This document shows, piece by piece, positions 34,910 to 44,188 of a stretch of 64,000 bases of DNA. Source of the stretch: CAVVIO01 sp963748095. Lineage in GTDB: Bacteria > Bacteroidota > Bacteroidia > Bacteroidales > UBA10428. The position numbers were made by a program, and so were the translations under genes. The notes under the pieces are model-generated. The model ran no database searches. It had not been told where the DNA came from and was given only the letters and a program-made list of their open reading frames with translations. The number at the start of each line of letters is the position of its first letter. Within the stretch, counting starts at the first letter, position 1. The stretch spans positions 1-64,000 of the forward strand of contig CAVVIO010000057.1 of the NCBI GenBank assembly GCA_963748095.1, written 5' to 3'.

Positions 34910-36571
34910 CTATTTCGAAGGCATTGATTCAGCCATCTCAACGGCACGATAAGCATTAACAATCTCACCTGTTGCCGATAGTTTTTTGAACTTCACCTTT
35001 TTAGGCTTATTCTTTTCCGATTCATCCGGCAGGAATACTTTTTGATTTTTATATACTGTTCCCGATTCCAGCATAATGTTTTTTATATCATAAATGCTGA
35101 GTTTCGGAAAATACGACATTAGTAAAGCAGCTACACCGGTTACCACCGGACAAGCCATACTTGTACCGCTGGCAAGGTCGTATGTATTATTGGGCTTTAA
35201 CGAATAAATATTTACACCCGGGGCAAAAATGTCTACTCTCTTTCTGCCGTAATTCGTGAAATCAGCTGCCAGATGCATATCGTCCTCTTTTGCTGAGGCT
35301 CCAATTGTTAACCAATTTTGAGCAGGTGTTTTTGAATCGCTGTAATAGTTGGTGGGATAACTACTTGATTTATCAATATCCAGGGCATCATTTCCAGCTG
35401 CATGAACGATGAGCACGTTGCGCCTTTCTGCATAATGTATGGCTGCATCTACAGCTTGTTTATGCGGAGAGAACTTTTTCCCGAAACTCATATTGATTAT
35501 CTGAGCCCCGTTATCTACAGCATACCTGATGGCGTTGGCCACATCTTTATCCCGCTCGTCGCCATCCGGAATAGTACGTACAGACATAATCTTTACATTA
35601 TCTGCAATTCCTTTTATTCCAATATTATTATACCTGTTGGCAGCAATTATTCCGGCAACATGGGTACCATGATCCGGTTTGCCCCCTTTAACATCGTTGT
35701 TCCCATAAAGGGAATCTTTCACATTATCCGGATCATCACCGATAATACTTCTTGGATTATAATTCAGGTTCAGGTTATAAGCTAATCTGTTATCGGAATA
35801 TTCCTTCAATGAGTTATATGCACTACGGGTAAATCCTTTTTCATACCGCTCCAATAGAAAATTCCTGGCTAAATTTATAGTATCGTTATCTGTAGAAATG
35901 GATTTCAGGTCATCGATAGTATAATCCGTTTTACCCAGGTAAGCGCTTACAATACTGTCGGTGGGCAGATAAATCATTTCAAAGGTCTTCAGCATTTTTG
36001 CCATGTCGTCTGCCTCCTCCTTTTTCGCTGTGTATTCTTTTTTGGCAGCCTCATACATGTCGTATTTGCTTTGTTCATCTTTAGGAATATCCGATCGCTT
36101 TTTGCCCTCGAATTTATCCATGTATTTTCTTACAATCCTGGTAAATTCAAGCGCTTCGTGATCAATATTCCTGCCGTTGGCATTCCCCAGAAAATTCCAG
36201 CCATGAACATCATCCACATAACCGTTATGATCATCATCGATACCATTACCCGGTATTTCACCTTTATTCGTCCATATTGAACCTTTAAGGTCTTCGTGAT
36301 CGATATCAATTCCGGAATCAATAATCGCAACCACAACCGTTTTGGAAGTTCGCTTTTTCAGCACAGTTGCATAAGCCCTGTCAACGCTTGTCCCCTGTAC
36401 ATTATTTTCTTGTGGATCCAGATTGTGCCAGTTGGCGTATTCCAGCTTTGTGGAATCAACATCCCGGCCCTTTTTGTTTTTTCCTGTATCTCCCCAGTTT
36501 TCAGCGTTTACAAGTAATGGCAGAAATAATAATAATATTCCTGTAATAACTCTTAATCTTAAATTAAACAT
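34910..36571 (-). CDS. secreted S8 (subtilisin-like) serine protease
   Basis: A 553-residue protein with a signal peptide (VITGILLLFLPLLVNA). The catalytic triad is visible as VAIIDSGID (Asp85), PDHGTHVAG (His301) and SGTSMACP (Ser471). The roughly 200-residue insert between Asp and His, rich in Lys/Asp/Glu, is typical of one Bacteroidota subgroup and is much longer than in subtilisin. The oxyanion Asn lies in VHAAGNDALD. There is no obvious C-terminal sorting domain, so it is likely periplasmic or outer-membrane associated. Standing alone between two terminators or spacers. Confidence 0.95.
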   Translation of the reverse strand: MFNLRLRVITGILLLFLPLLVNAENWGDTGKNKKGRDVDSTKLEYANWHNLDPQENNVQGTSVDRAYATVLKKRTSKTVVVAIIDSGIDIDHEDLKGSIWTNKGEIPGNGIDDDHNGYVDDVHGWNFLGNANGRNIDHEALEFTRIVRKYMDKFEGKKRSDIPKDEQSKYDMYEAAKKEYTAKKEEADDMAKMLKTFEMIYLPTDSIVSAYLGKTDYTIDDLKSISTDNDTINLARNFLLERYEKGFTRSAYNSLKEYSDNRLAYNLNLNYNPRSIIGDDPDNVKDSLYGNNDVKGGKPDHGTHVAGIIAANRYNNIGIKGIADNVKIMSVRTIPDGDERDKDVANAIRYAVDNGAQIINMSFGKKFSPHKQAVDAAIHYAERRNVLIVHAAGNDALDIDKSSSYPTNYYSDSKTPAQNWLTIGASAKEDDMHLAADFTNYGRKRVDIFAPGVNIYSLKPNNTYDLASGTSMACPVVTGVAALLMSYFPKLSIYDIKNIMLESGTVYKNQKVFLPDESEKNKPKKVKFKKLSATGEIVNAYRAVEMAESMPSK

Positions 36572-36890
36572 TCTGATTTAAATTATTTTGAATCTATTTA
36601 AAAAAACGTACGATATTACTAAATATTTTTCAATATTGACCTGCTTCATGCTGGGATTTACAAAATTAAAGGATCATTATCAGATGAATAAATTTATAAA
36701 ATTAATGTCAAGTCTGTATTAAATTATTTCTGAAAAATTGACCAGCAGTTACTGTTACGGAATATATCTGATATGGGTTGTTAAATATTAAGAATTTGTG
36801 ATGAATTATTAAAAGGATTATTCTGAATATGAGGTCTTATATCCTCGTGCGAGCATATAATAAGTGCTTCTGTGCCGGGTTGTTTCCAGG
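36572..36890. other. AT-rich intergenic region
   Basis: 319 bases upstream of the protease gene and downstream of the oxidoreductase. No coding frame, RNA or clear repeat was seen; it should contain the protease promoter. Confidence 0.4.
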
Positions 36891-37892
36891 CTAACCTCCA
36901 TGCCTCAGCAATACCCTCCCCCTGTTCTTTTTACTCATAAAAAGCCCCAATGCCTTATCCAGTCCGACAAGAGTTATTTCATGTGTCAGCATATCCATAT
37001 CCACCTGCCACTCCCCGGCAAGCTTTTGCCAGATCAGTTTCCGTAGTTCCATATCCGTATTTTGCGAAGTGATGCCCAGCAAACTCACTCCCTTCAATAT
37101 AAATGGGTATACGGTTACTGGTAACTCTTGTGAATAGATGTTTCCGCAGGTGGTAACATTTCCATTCATACCGCATGCCTTCAGCACGGTAGCTAACACA
37201 TTTCCACCCACGCAGTCTACTGCCCCTGCCCACCGTTCTTTCAGCAACGTGCGTCCGGAGGTGTCGTTCAGCATGGAGCTGTCGTAATGGTCATCGGCAC
37301 CCAGTTTGTCGATTGTCTCTTTCGAATCGGTCAGTGAAGAGGTACCGGCGATGACTTTGAAACCCAGTTTTTTTAAAATCAGCACAGCCAGACTGCCCAC
37401 CCCGCCGGCAGCTCCTGTCACCAGCACCGGCCCCGCTTCCGGTTCCTGACCGGCATTCAGTAGTTTGTGTACCGACAGCGCTGCAGTAAATCCGGCCGTT
37501 CCGTATTGCATGCTAGTCCGCATACTGAGCTCTTCGGGAAGCGAAACAACCCATGATGCCGGAACCCGGATATATTCCCCGAATCCTCCGTCGGTGTTCA
37601 TACCCAGGTCATAACTGGTAACGATCACTTTTGCTCCCGGCTTATATTCCTGCGTAGAGCTTTCTACCACCTCACCGGAAGCATCAATACCCGGTGTATG
37701 CGGATAATTTCGTGTAACTCCTTTGTTCCCGTTTGCCGAAAGCGCATCTTTGTAGTTCAGCCCCGCATAATGCACCTTTATTAGCACATCTCCTTCAGGA
37801 AGGTCGGCTGTCGACCGTTCCACAATTCTCCTTTTAAAAGATCCATCTGCTTCTTCAAATACCCTGTATGCACGAAATTTTATCTGTTTCAT
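36891..37892 (-). CDS. YhdH/YhfP-family quinone oxidoreductase (acrylyl-CoA reductase-like)
   Basis: A 333-residue zinc-free MDR protein. N-terminal GroES-like domain with VKVHYAGLNYKDALSANG-type sequence, PHTPGIDASGEVVES, then a Rossmann domain with VLVTGAAGGVGSLAVLILKKLGF for NADPH. The pattern matches YhdH/AcuI, which reduce acrylyl-CoA or quinone-like substrates. Cytoplasmic. No operon partner is evident; the actual substrate is unknown. Confidence 0.9.
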   Translation of the reverse strand: MKQIKFRAYRVFEEADGSFKRRIVERSTADLPEGDVLIKVHYAGLNYKDALSANGNKGVTRNYPHTPGIDASGEVVESSTQEYKPGAKVIVTSYDLGMNTDGGFGEYIRVPASWVVSLPEELSMRTSMQYGTAGFTAALSVHKLLNAGQEPEAGPVLVTGAAGGVGSLAVLILKKLGFKVIAGTSSLTDSKETIDKLGADDHYDSSMLNDTSGRTLLKERWAGAVDCVGGNVLATVLKACGMNGNVTTCGNIYSQELPVTVYPFILKGVSLLGITSQNTDMELRKLIWQKLAGEWQVDMDMLTHEITLVGLDKALGLFMSKKNRGRVLLRHGG

Positions 37893-38109
37893 ATACTTTT
37901 ATTCAATTCATATAACTAATAATTTCAACAGTTTAAATTCCTTATTGTTAACAATCGGGAGGGATATTTGATATTATTAACGATTTCAGCTTTGCACATT
38001 GTCCTTTGATGGTAGGGGTAGTGGGGAAAAAACTCTTCGTTCAGCCAAGACATGCGAGGCAAGCTCTGCATGCTACTATATCTGCAAAGGAAACAAAATC
38101 TTAACCTAC

Positions 38110-39114
38110 TCAATTCAACCTCTCCGCTATAAACCACGGGTAGCCGTCCTTACCGTTAAGCGTATAGTTGATAAACTTCATTTTGTAATAATTTCCTTCC
38201 ACGGTCTTAACAATATAAAACCTTCCGGGAACGATGGAGTATGAAGCCGAATTACTGTTGACATTTATCTGCGGGACTTTCCAGTCATACCCGATCACAT
38301 TGCGCCTTGCGGTAAAGGCGTCAAAGTTGATCTGTGAATAACCGAAGGTCTCAAAATTATGAGTAGTATCTATCCGGGCCTCTACCATGTATGGATTCAA
38401 AAAGGCTCCCCGCACCAGGTAAGGAGAAACCACACCCAACGCATCGGCAATGTCGTAATACGGTCCGAAGATAAGATCATACGATGTTTTTGGCGGTTCC
38501 AGCAGTTTTTCTTTCCCTTCCTCAAACGAATAATACACAAAGTTCACATCACTTTTTTTATCGATCACCACCGTATCCTGAACACCCGTATCCACATCCC
38601 TGTAATGGAAATAATATGACGAAGAATCCACCCTGTCGAATACGATCCTTTTCTGGTTCAGATAATTGCTTCCGCTGCTTTTCCCCAGGAAATAGACATC
38701 GTGTGTATAGGAGAATGGTTGCGTGTTTACATCTACCCAATCACCTACAGCTGTGGAATCGAATGTATATGAAGGTTGGTCGTATCGCCAGGTATTGAAT
38801 CCCGCGGCAGGAAGTGTGATGGTTGCATTGATGTCTGTCATCCGGCTGTTCCATACAAACCAGCCATTGCCCGAATTTACCAGGATATGCCAGCCGTTCT
38901 TTCCGCACTCGAATCCCAGTTCCCAGTCGCCAATAGCGTTACTGGCCATCACCGTATCGTTCTCAAAATCGTAATACGACTGAAAATATCCCACATTATT
39001 GGTAATGATCGCCACCGTTCCCTGGTAAGGTGCAACCGCCTGCTCCTTTTTGAAACAGGACGATACCAGCAATCCGGTCAGTAAGACAATTAGGTATAAA
39101 CGTATATGTTGCAT
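38110..39114 (-). CDS. HmuY-family haem-binding lipoprotein (copy 1)
   Basis: A 334-residue lipoprotein; lipobox in VLLTGLLVSSC. The body has the HmuY-type beta pattern (SYYDFENDTVMASNAIGDWELGFECGKNGWHILVNSG and VDVNTQPFSYTHDVYFLGK), ending with YYKMKFINYTLNGKDGYPWFIAERLN. HmuY proteins take haem from host or environmental haemoproteins and pass it to a TonB receptor. The receptor gene is immediately upstream (39253-41502), and a second HmuY-like gene lies beyond it. Haem ligands cannot be assigned safely. Confidence 0.8.
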   Translation of the reverse strand: MQHIRLYLIVLLTGLLVSSCFKKEQAVAPYQGTVAIITNNVGYFQSYYDFENDTVMASNAIGDWELGFECGKNGWHILVNSGNGWFVWNSRMTDINATITLPAAGFNTWRYDQPSYTFDSTAVGDWVDVNTQPFSYTHDVYFLGKSSGSNYLNQKRIVFDRVDSSSYYFHYRDVDTGVQDTVVIDKKSDVNFVYYSFEEGKEKLLEPPKTSYDLIFGPYYDIADALGVVSPYLVRGAFLNPYMVEARIDTTHNFETFGYSQINFDAFTARRNVIGYDWKVPQINVNSNSASYSIVPGRFYIVKTVEGNYYKMKFINYTLNGKDGYPWFIAERLN

Positions 39115-39252
39115 GCTATTAAATCTATTTTATCCACTCTAATAAATCCATCACTCCTTCATTTCATCATACTACCATTCAAACATTCCATCAGCCAACT
39201 CATAACTTATAATTTCTCATCTCTCATCTCTCACTACTCATCTCTGTCTTCA

Positions 39253-41502
39253 TTACTCATCAAACCGATACCTCAGCTTCACAAAAACCGTCCTTCCCCA
39301 GCCTACCTGTGTATAGTTCGATCCGCTGCCATGCGCCGAGAGGCTTCCAGACGAGAACACGTTGATATTGTTAAAAAGGTTTTTCACTCCCGTGGTCATC
39401 TGTATCCGTTGTTTCCAGAATGGACGGCTCAGTGTGATATCCATACTGTGATACCCGCTCAGGTAAAACTCCTGAAGATCAAATAAATTTCCGCTGGTAT
39501 CGAAAAAGCCCGAATACTGGTAAAAAGCATCGGTATACTTGTACCAGACAGCCAGTGTTGTATTTAACTTCAGGTTCTTATACCGTAGTGTGGAGATATA
39601 ATCAGTGCTGAAATTAAACTTATTTAATTCTGTCAGCTTAGACCGTCCGATAAAGTCAGCACCCAGGGAAACGGATATCCATGGAGGAAAATTATATTCG
39701 ATTGACGGCTCAAACCCCTTTGTAATGTAGGTGCCGAGCGGATTATTGAAATACATCGCCCAGATGGGAGTGTGCCGTGTATCATACAGAAAATCGATCT
39801 TGTTTCTGGTAGAATTGTAATACAGGTCTGTCTTGAACCTGAAGCGGTTGTTTCCGCGGGTATAGTTGTATTCTCCGGACAGGATATAACTGTCAGATGT
39901 TTCCGGCTTCAGGCCGGGATTTCCGAACACATGGTGATTATTATCGACAAATTCCATGTACAGTTCTTTCAGTGTGGGTGTACGAAAACCTTTCCCGTAG
40001 GAAAAGCGGAAAAGGAAATTTTCCGGATTGTACTTCATACTGAAGGCATATACCAGCGGAGATGCATATTTGGTATTGTAAAAGGTGCGTAATCCCGGCT
40101 GGATACTCAGGTTTTTAAACGGGGAATACAGCAGCAGGCCGAATGCCGCATAATCGCCGATCGAATGGTCCCCATTTATGCGTTTTCCCTTGCCTGATTC
40201 GTAGTTTAGGTCAAACCCCAGTTGCCAGGATAATTTATTTGTAGGAGAACTACTGAAGGACCCTCTGCCCGAAAATGCCTGGAAGGTGGTGGTATCCTGC
40301 AGTTCGGGATTATCGGAAAGCGACTTGTGTAAATAGACAAGGTTATTCAGATAAGTGAATTTTTTCTTCCGGTAAAAGGAATATCCCCCGTCAAATGTAA
40401 AATTTGTGTTGTCGTTCAGTTTGTAAGTCAGTCCCACCCGGTCATTGTGACGGTAGGTAAAATAATAGCTGTCGAGGGCAGTATAAGTTATAATAATGCT
40501 GTCTGCTGCAATATTATTTATCGTGTCGAGCGTTTTCGCTCCGTAGTCTCTCAGCTCTTCCGAAAAATAATCCGATGCCATGTTCAGCTTTAGCCGGGGT
40601 TTATCAAGAAAATAAGTCAATCCTGTGGCGTATTGTAATTTCGGATTCCAGAGCATAACCCGTGATATATCCTGACCATAGCCATCAAAAAAGTTCCGGG
40701 AACCGCTGATAATAAAAGTGCTGTTCTTTATTTTCCTGGCAAAACTGACATTGGCATTGTACACACCCACCGATTCGTAATAACCGCTCGCATTAAAACG
40801 GCTTTTCCCCATGATATCGTTTTTAGTGATAATATTAATAGCACCTGCCAGGGCGTTGCTGCCGTAGATAACCGACAGGGGCCCTTCCACCATCTCCACA
40901 TGGTCCACGTTGTTCAGATTCAGCTGGTCGAGGTCGATAATGCCGCTCTGCCGGCCGATCACCGGAATACCGTCCACCAGTATTTTAATATGTTCACCCG
41001 ACAGGCCACGGATACTGAGTGATGATCCCAATACGCCCTGCGGCAGTACCTGCATGTCGAGCTCGTTCGATAATAATCCTGAAAGGTTGTTAGCCGCCTT
41101 TTGTTCGATGTCCTCGCGCCCGAGTACCTCCACGTTGTAAATGGATTTGTCGCGGGGTTGCGGCTTCATCTGTCCTGTTACGACGACGCGGTTCATTTTG
41201 TATGCCTGCGGTTCGAGTGAAATAGTGGTCTGGTGTTGCGTGATAAGCGTGTCTTTCACAACACTGTAACCGATGTACGATACGGTGCCCTTCACGGGAA
41301 GTTTCAAGTGAAACACGGCACTGCCGTTTTTATCCGTGATCAGGTTAACTGCTTTTCCCCCGTTTACCGGTACCACTTGAATAGTGGCATAGGGCAGTTC
41401 CTTGCCGGAATGTTTGTCTTTCACAACAATAAGAGATTCCTGGGCCCGCAGGGACGGACCCAGGAATAATAATATCCATAGTATGGCGTGAATATTCTTC
41501 AT
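39253..41502 (-). CDS. TonB-dependent haem receptor (HmuR-like)
   Basis: A 749-residue outer-membrane receptor. Signal peptide (HAILWILLFLGPSLRA), an N-terminal carboxypeptidase-regulatory-like domain (SGKELPYATIQVVPVNGGKAV), then the plug (GREDIEQKAANNLSGLLSN; LSIRGLSGEHIKILVDGIPV; EGPLSVIYGSNALAGAINI) and a 22-strand barrel with RFSYGKGFRTPTLKELYME, ending RTVFVKLRYRFDE with the terminal aromatic. Flanked by HmuY-like lipoproteins on both sides, so haem is the most probable ligand. Energy comes from TonB/ExbBD encoded elsewhere. Confidence 0.92.
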   Translation of the reverse strand: MKNIHAILWILLFLGPSLRAQESLIVVKDKHSGKELPYATIQVVPVNGGKAVNLITDKNGSAVFHLKLPVKGTVSYIGYSVVKDTLITQHQTTISLEPQAYKMNRVVVTGQMKPQPRDKSIYNVEVLGREDIEQKAANNLSGLLSNELDMQVLPQGVLGSSLSIRGLSGEHIKILVDGIPVIGRQSGIIDLDQLNLNNVDHVEMVEGPLSVIYGSNALAGAINIITKNDIMGKSRFNASGYYESVGVYNANVSFARKIKNSTFIISGSRNFFDGYGQDISRVMLWNPKLQYATGLTYFLDKPRLKLNMASDYFSEELRDYGAKTLDTINNIAADSIIITYTALDSYYFTYRHNDRVGLTYKLNDNTNFTFDGGYSFYRKKKFTYLNNLVYLHKSLSDNPELQDTTTFQAFSGRGSFSSSPTNKLSWQLGFDLNYESGKGKRINGDHSIGDYAAFGLLLYSPFKNLSIQPGLRTFYNTKYASPLVYAFSMKYNPENFLFRFSYGKGFRTPTLKELYMEFVDNNHHVFGNPGLKPETSDSYILSGEYNYTRGNNRFRFKTDLYYNSTRNKIDFLYDTRHTPIWAMYFNNPLGTYITKGFEPSIEYNFPPWISVSLGADFIGRSKLTELNKFNFSTDYISTLRYKNLKLNTTLAVWYKYTDAFYQYSGFFDTSGNLFDLQEFYLSGYHSMDITLSRPFWKQRIQMTTGVKNLFNNINVFSSGSLSAHGSGSNYTQVGWGRTVFVKLRYRFDE

Positions 41503-41571
41503 TTAAGGGAATTGTCATTGATCATTAATGACCAATTTGATTTTTTATCATAATAAGTTCGTTCAGTACTT

Positions 41572-41652
41572 TGTCATCCTGAGTAAAACGAAGGATCTCC
41601 TTGGGAGCGAAATTATATTTATAACTGATCCTTCACTGCGTTCAGGATGACA
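41572..41652. repeat. imperfect palindromic intergenic repeat (TGTCATCCTGAG family), copy a
   Basis: Outer arms TTGTCATCCTGAG...TTCAGGATGACAA and inner arms CGAAGGATCT...GATCCTTC. Same family as the elements at 43603 and 43750. Such elements are scattered between genes in many Bacteroidota genomes. Lies between the receptor and HmuY copy 2. Confidence 0.8.
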
Positions 41653-41704
41653 AATAAGAGAATGATTCCTAATTTATAAGCAATATATTTTCAAACCTTT
41701 ACCC

Positions 41705-42712
41705 TTAATTCACCTTCTTCTTCTCAAACACAACCTTACCCGTAGCGCTGCCGCCAAAACCGGTGAAGTTCAACTGGTATACCGAACCGTCTGTTTGTTT
41801 TACAAAGTAAGTGGTATCCGTTACAAGCGAATAGGTATGAGTAACCGGATCATCACTTTCCAGTCCCAGCCGATCACATTGTTGATCCGACTTAAAAGTA
41901 GCCGTGTTGTAATCTGCCTGATCAGCAGCCTTTGGCACCATGGCTGTTTGAATACTGTCGTTGGTGAGCACACCCATTACCGGGTATTCGAGATACATAC
42001 CGGGTCCGGAAGGAACCTTTTCAATATACTGGGTAAACAGCAGATCCCAGGTACCCTTGTCCGGCTCATGGTCGACTGTCATCTTATTTGTCAGCGAATA
42101 ATAAATAAAGTTCTTGTTGCCATAATTAGCACCCACAACAGAATCCTGCTCCATGTTCGATCCGTCGAGGTTGGCCCAGCTGAAAACATAGCTGTCCGTA
42201 TACCCGTTCTTCTTTTTCACGTAAAACTTCTTGTACGAACCGTCGGGTAATACGATAATATAAGTTGAGTCGGCATATACGTTATATTTCTGCGCGTCGT
42301 AGGTACCCCAGCCGTAGTTAAAAATGTTGGAAGTATTTGTGTTCCGGTTGAAAGCGCCATTCAGCCAGTTGGCTTTGTCGTTGTACTGAGCTGTCCAGTG
42401 ACTGATGCCTGTGGTGTCGAAATCCTGTCCCCATCCGTTGGCAGGGCCGTAGCTGTACAATTTCACTCCGGCGCCCTCGTTTATCCGTATTCCAGCTGTA
42501 CGCAAGGGAATGGAAAAAGCCAGATCCCAGTCGGTACGGCTTTCGGTTTTCACCACACCATCGCTTAAACTGTAATAAATGTCGTTCGCGTAGCCCTGTC
42601 CCATGGTAACCGAATCCATGTTGTTGGTGGCCGGGTTCGACGGGTTATCGTTATTTTTTTTACATGCTGCCAGTGCAGCAATGATCAGTACAAATCCAAT
42701 TAATTTTCTCAT
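41705..42712 (-). CDS. HmuY-family haem-binding lipoprotein (copy 2)
   Basis: A 335-residue lipoprotein with lipobox IIAALAAC. The pattern YANDIYYSLSDGVVKTESRTDWDLAFSIPLRTAGIRINEGAGVKLY is typical of the HmuY family, and the C-terminal YQLNFTGFGGSATGKVVFEKKKVN also fits. It is distinct from copy 1 but of almost equal length, as if the pair arose by old duplication around the receptor. Probably a haemophore working with the receptor at 39253-41502. Confidence 0.85.
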   Translation of the reverse strand: MRKLIGFVLIIAALAACKKNNDNPSNPATNNMDSVTMGQGYANDIYYSLSDGVVKTESRTDWDLAFSIPLRTAGIRINEGAGVKLYSYGPANGWGQDFDTTGISHWTAQYNDKANWLNGAFNRNTNTSNIFNYGWGTYDAQKYNVYADSTYIIVLPDGSYKKFYVKKKNGYTDSYVFSWANLDGSNMEQDSVVGANYGNKNFIYYSLTNKMTVDHEPDKGTWDLLFTQYIEKVPSGPGMYLEYPVMGVLTNDSIQTAMVPKAADQADYNTATFKSDQQCDRLGLESDDPVTHTYSLVTDTTYFVKQTDGSVYQLNFTGFGGSATGKVVFEKKKVN

Positions 42713-42790
42713 GTTTTATTGATTAATATGATTATTGGTAAAACAACGTTTTTCATTGATGAAATTGTGTCCGGACAGCCCTTCCCCACC

Positions 42791-42850
42791 GTCATTGCGA
42801 GTGTAGCCAGCCTGACGGTCAGTCAGGCGCAGTGAAGCGCGGCAATCTCC
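42791..42850. repeat. intergenic repeat with GTCATTGCGAG/GCAATCTCC arms
   Basis: GTCATTGCGAG at the left and GCGGCAATCTCC at the right flank an inner palindrome CCTGACGGTCAGTCAGG. This is a second type of dispersed palindromic repeat, upstream of HmuY copy 2. Confidence 0.65.
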
Positions 42851-42996
42851 TTCTGAATTTGAGAATAACATACTACCCGGAATTAATTAATACTAAGATT
42901 TTGTATCCTCATGCACACACCCCATACACACGATGCACGCATGTTCCCGTAAAGAACAATACATAATTGGCTTTAAGGACCGGATACCGCCGGAAG

Positions 42997-43359
42997 TCAG
43001 GAAAGAAATGGCGGGGGACGGCAGAAGTAATCACTTCCGATAAAAGTCTTGTGGAAAGCCTGCGATCCCGGTGGAAAACAGGTATTGCCTTCATACGTAT
43101 CGTAATGATACACCGGAAGGACATAGGCAGTCAGTTGCCGGGCGCCTGCCGGCTGGTGAAAGGTAACCGTATAGGCCGTTTCCATCAAAGTGGAAACAGG
43201 AGCCGTATATTCGCTTACCACAGGCGGAATATCTTCGGAATACAGTGTTTCATCCTCGCGGAAGTGCCTACTCATCGACCCCAGCATAATGTATACCGCC
43301 AATGCGGCAAAGTATATGATATAAGGCAGTGCGGTTCCCGAAAGGTTAAAGAAAAACAT
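42997..43359 (-). CDS. small membrane protein of unknown function in the haem cluster
   Basis: A 120-residue protein with one N-terminal transmembrane helix (LPYIIYFAALAVYIMLGSM) and a polar remainder (FREDETLYSEDIPPVVSEYTAPVS, FHQPAGARQLTAYVLPVYHYD). I do not recognise it. It is upstream of the HmuY-receptor-HmuY genes on the same strand and may be the first gene of that cluster. The C-terminal 25 residues look less natural, and another frame is open there, so a frameshift near the end is possible. Confidence 0.5.
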   Translation of the reverse strand: MFFFNLSGTALPYIIYFAALAVYIMLGSMSRHFREDETLYSEDIPPVVSEYTAPVSTLMETAYTVTFHQPAGARQLTAYVLPVYHYDTYEGNTCFPPGSQAFHKTFIGSDYFCRPPPFLS

Positions 43360-43408
43360 CTGTTCTTTTCAAAGTTTAATTAGTCTTAATAACTGCGCAG
43401 GTAAAGGT

Positions 43409-43561
43409 ATGAAAAAATTCAAATGCAACATCTGTGAATCCGAAAAGTTTCACGACTTTGCAGCCTGTGAGTGTTATCAAAGTAACAAAAACAACATGAC
43501 TGGCGGAAATGTTCACGGTGGGATGATTTTTCTTTGGATGGCGTGCGGTGTTTACTTGTAG
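43409..43561 (+). CDS. small Cys-rich protein (possible)
   Basis: A 50-residue ORF not seen at usual length cutoffs. It begins MKKFKCNICESEKF and continues FHDFAACECYQSNKNN, then a GGNVHGGMIFLWMACGVYL tail that could enter a membrane. Two cysteine pairs, C-x2-C and C-x-C, suggest metal binding. A purine-rich stretch (GGTAAAGG) precedes the ATG. Divergent from the small membrane protein. Coding status is uncertain because homology cannot be checked here. Confidence 0.4.
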   Translation: MKKFKCNICESEKFHDFAACECYQSNKNNMTGGNVHGGMIFLWMACGVYL

Positions 43562-43602
43562 TAACTCATTTTTCTATGTTAGCTAAACCTGTCCTCTTTT
43601 GT

Positions 43603-43717
43603 TGTCATGCTGAGCCTACCTGAAGGCAGACGGAGCGAAGGATCTCTTAAAAGGAAGATCCCTCTCCCAACAGATCCTTCGCTGCGCCTGACTACAGCAG
43701 GTAGGCTCAGGATGACA
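43603..43717. repeat. imperfect palindromic intergenic repeat (TGTCATGCTGAG family), copy b
   Basis: Long arms: TGTCATGCTGAGCCTACCTG at the left and the reverse form CAGGTAGGCTCAGGATGACA at the right, with AGCGAAGGATCT/AGATCCTTCGCT inside. It is the longest of the family in this window. Confidence 0.85.
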
Positions 43718-43749
43718 AAGAAAGAAGGTACCTGCTTAAATTGCGGGGT

Positions 43750-43832
43750 TGTCATGCTGAGCAACAGCGAAGCATCTCTTTGTTAGTGAAATTTTGCAAA
43801 TCACAGATCCTTCGCTCCACTCAGGATGACAA
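43750..43832. repeat. imperfect palindromic intergenic repeat (TGTCATGCTGAG family), copy c
   Basis: TGTCATGCTGAGCAACAGCG...GATCCTTCGCTCCACTCAGGATGACA, only 32 bases after copy b. The two copies in a row explain most of the unusual length of this intergenic region. Confidence 0.8.
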
Positions 43833-44188
43833 TGAAAGCAGGTACCAGCTTAAATAGTGATTATCATATTAGGTAGGATTATTCTTACTGGCATTCCGTT
43901 CATAAAATTTATTTGCTTTCTGTTACATTATCCTTTATATTTATTTCTCAAACGGTAAGTGGTAATGGAGCGAAATACTTTTCAGTTAAAAACAGGCAGA
44001 ATTAAAGCAGTTAACAAGAGATTAAATTATGAATAGTACACAAATCAAATCTTATAGAATTTATGATGGAATCGGATACATCAGGTAGTTACAAACACAA
44101 CACACATATAAGTAATACCCATTAAAACAGATGCATTTATGCATATATTGGTGACAATGCAAAAGATAGAATTTATTAAACAATAAAA
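43833..44188. other. AT-rich leader region upstream of the lipoprotein at 44189
   Basis: 356 bases with no convincing gene. Contains scattered AT-rich motifs and presumably the promoter for the downstream lipoprotein. Confidence 0.4.
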
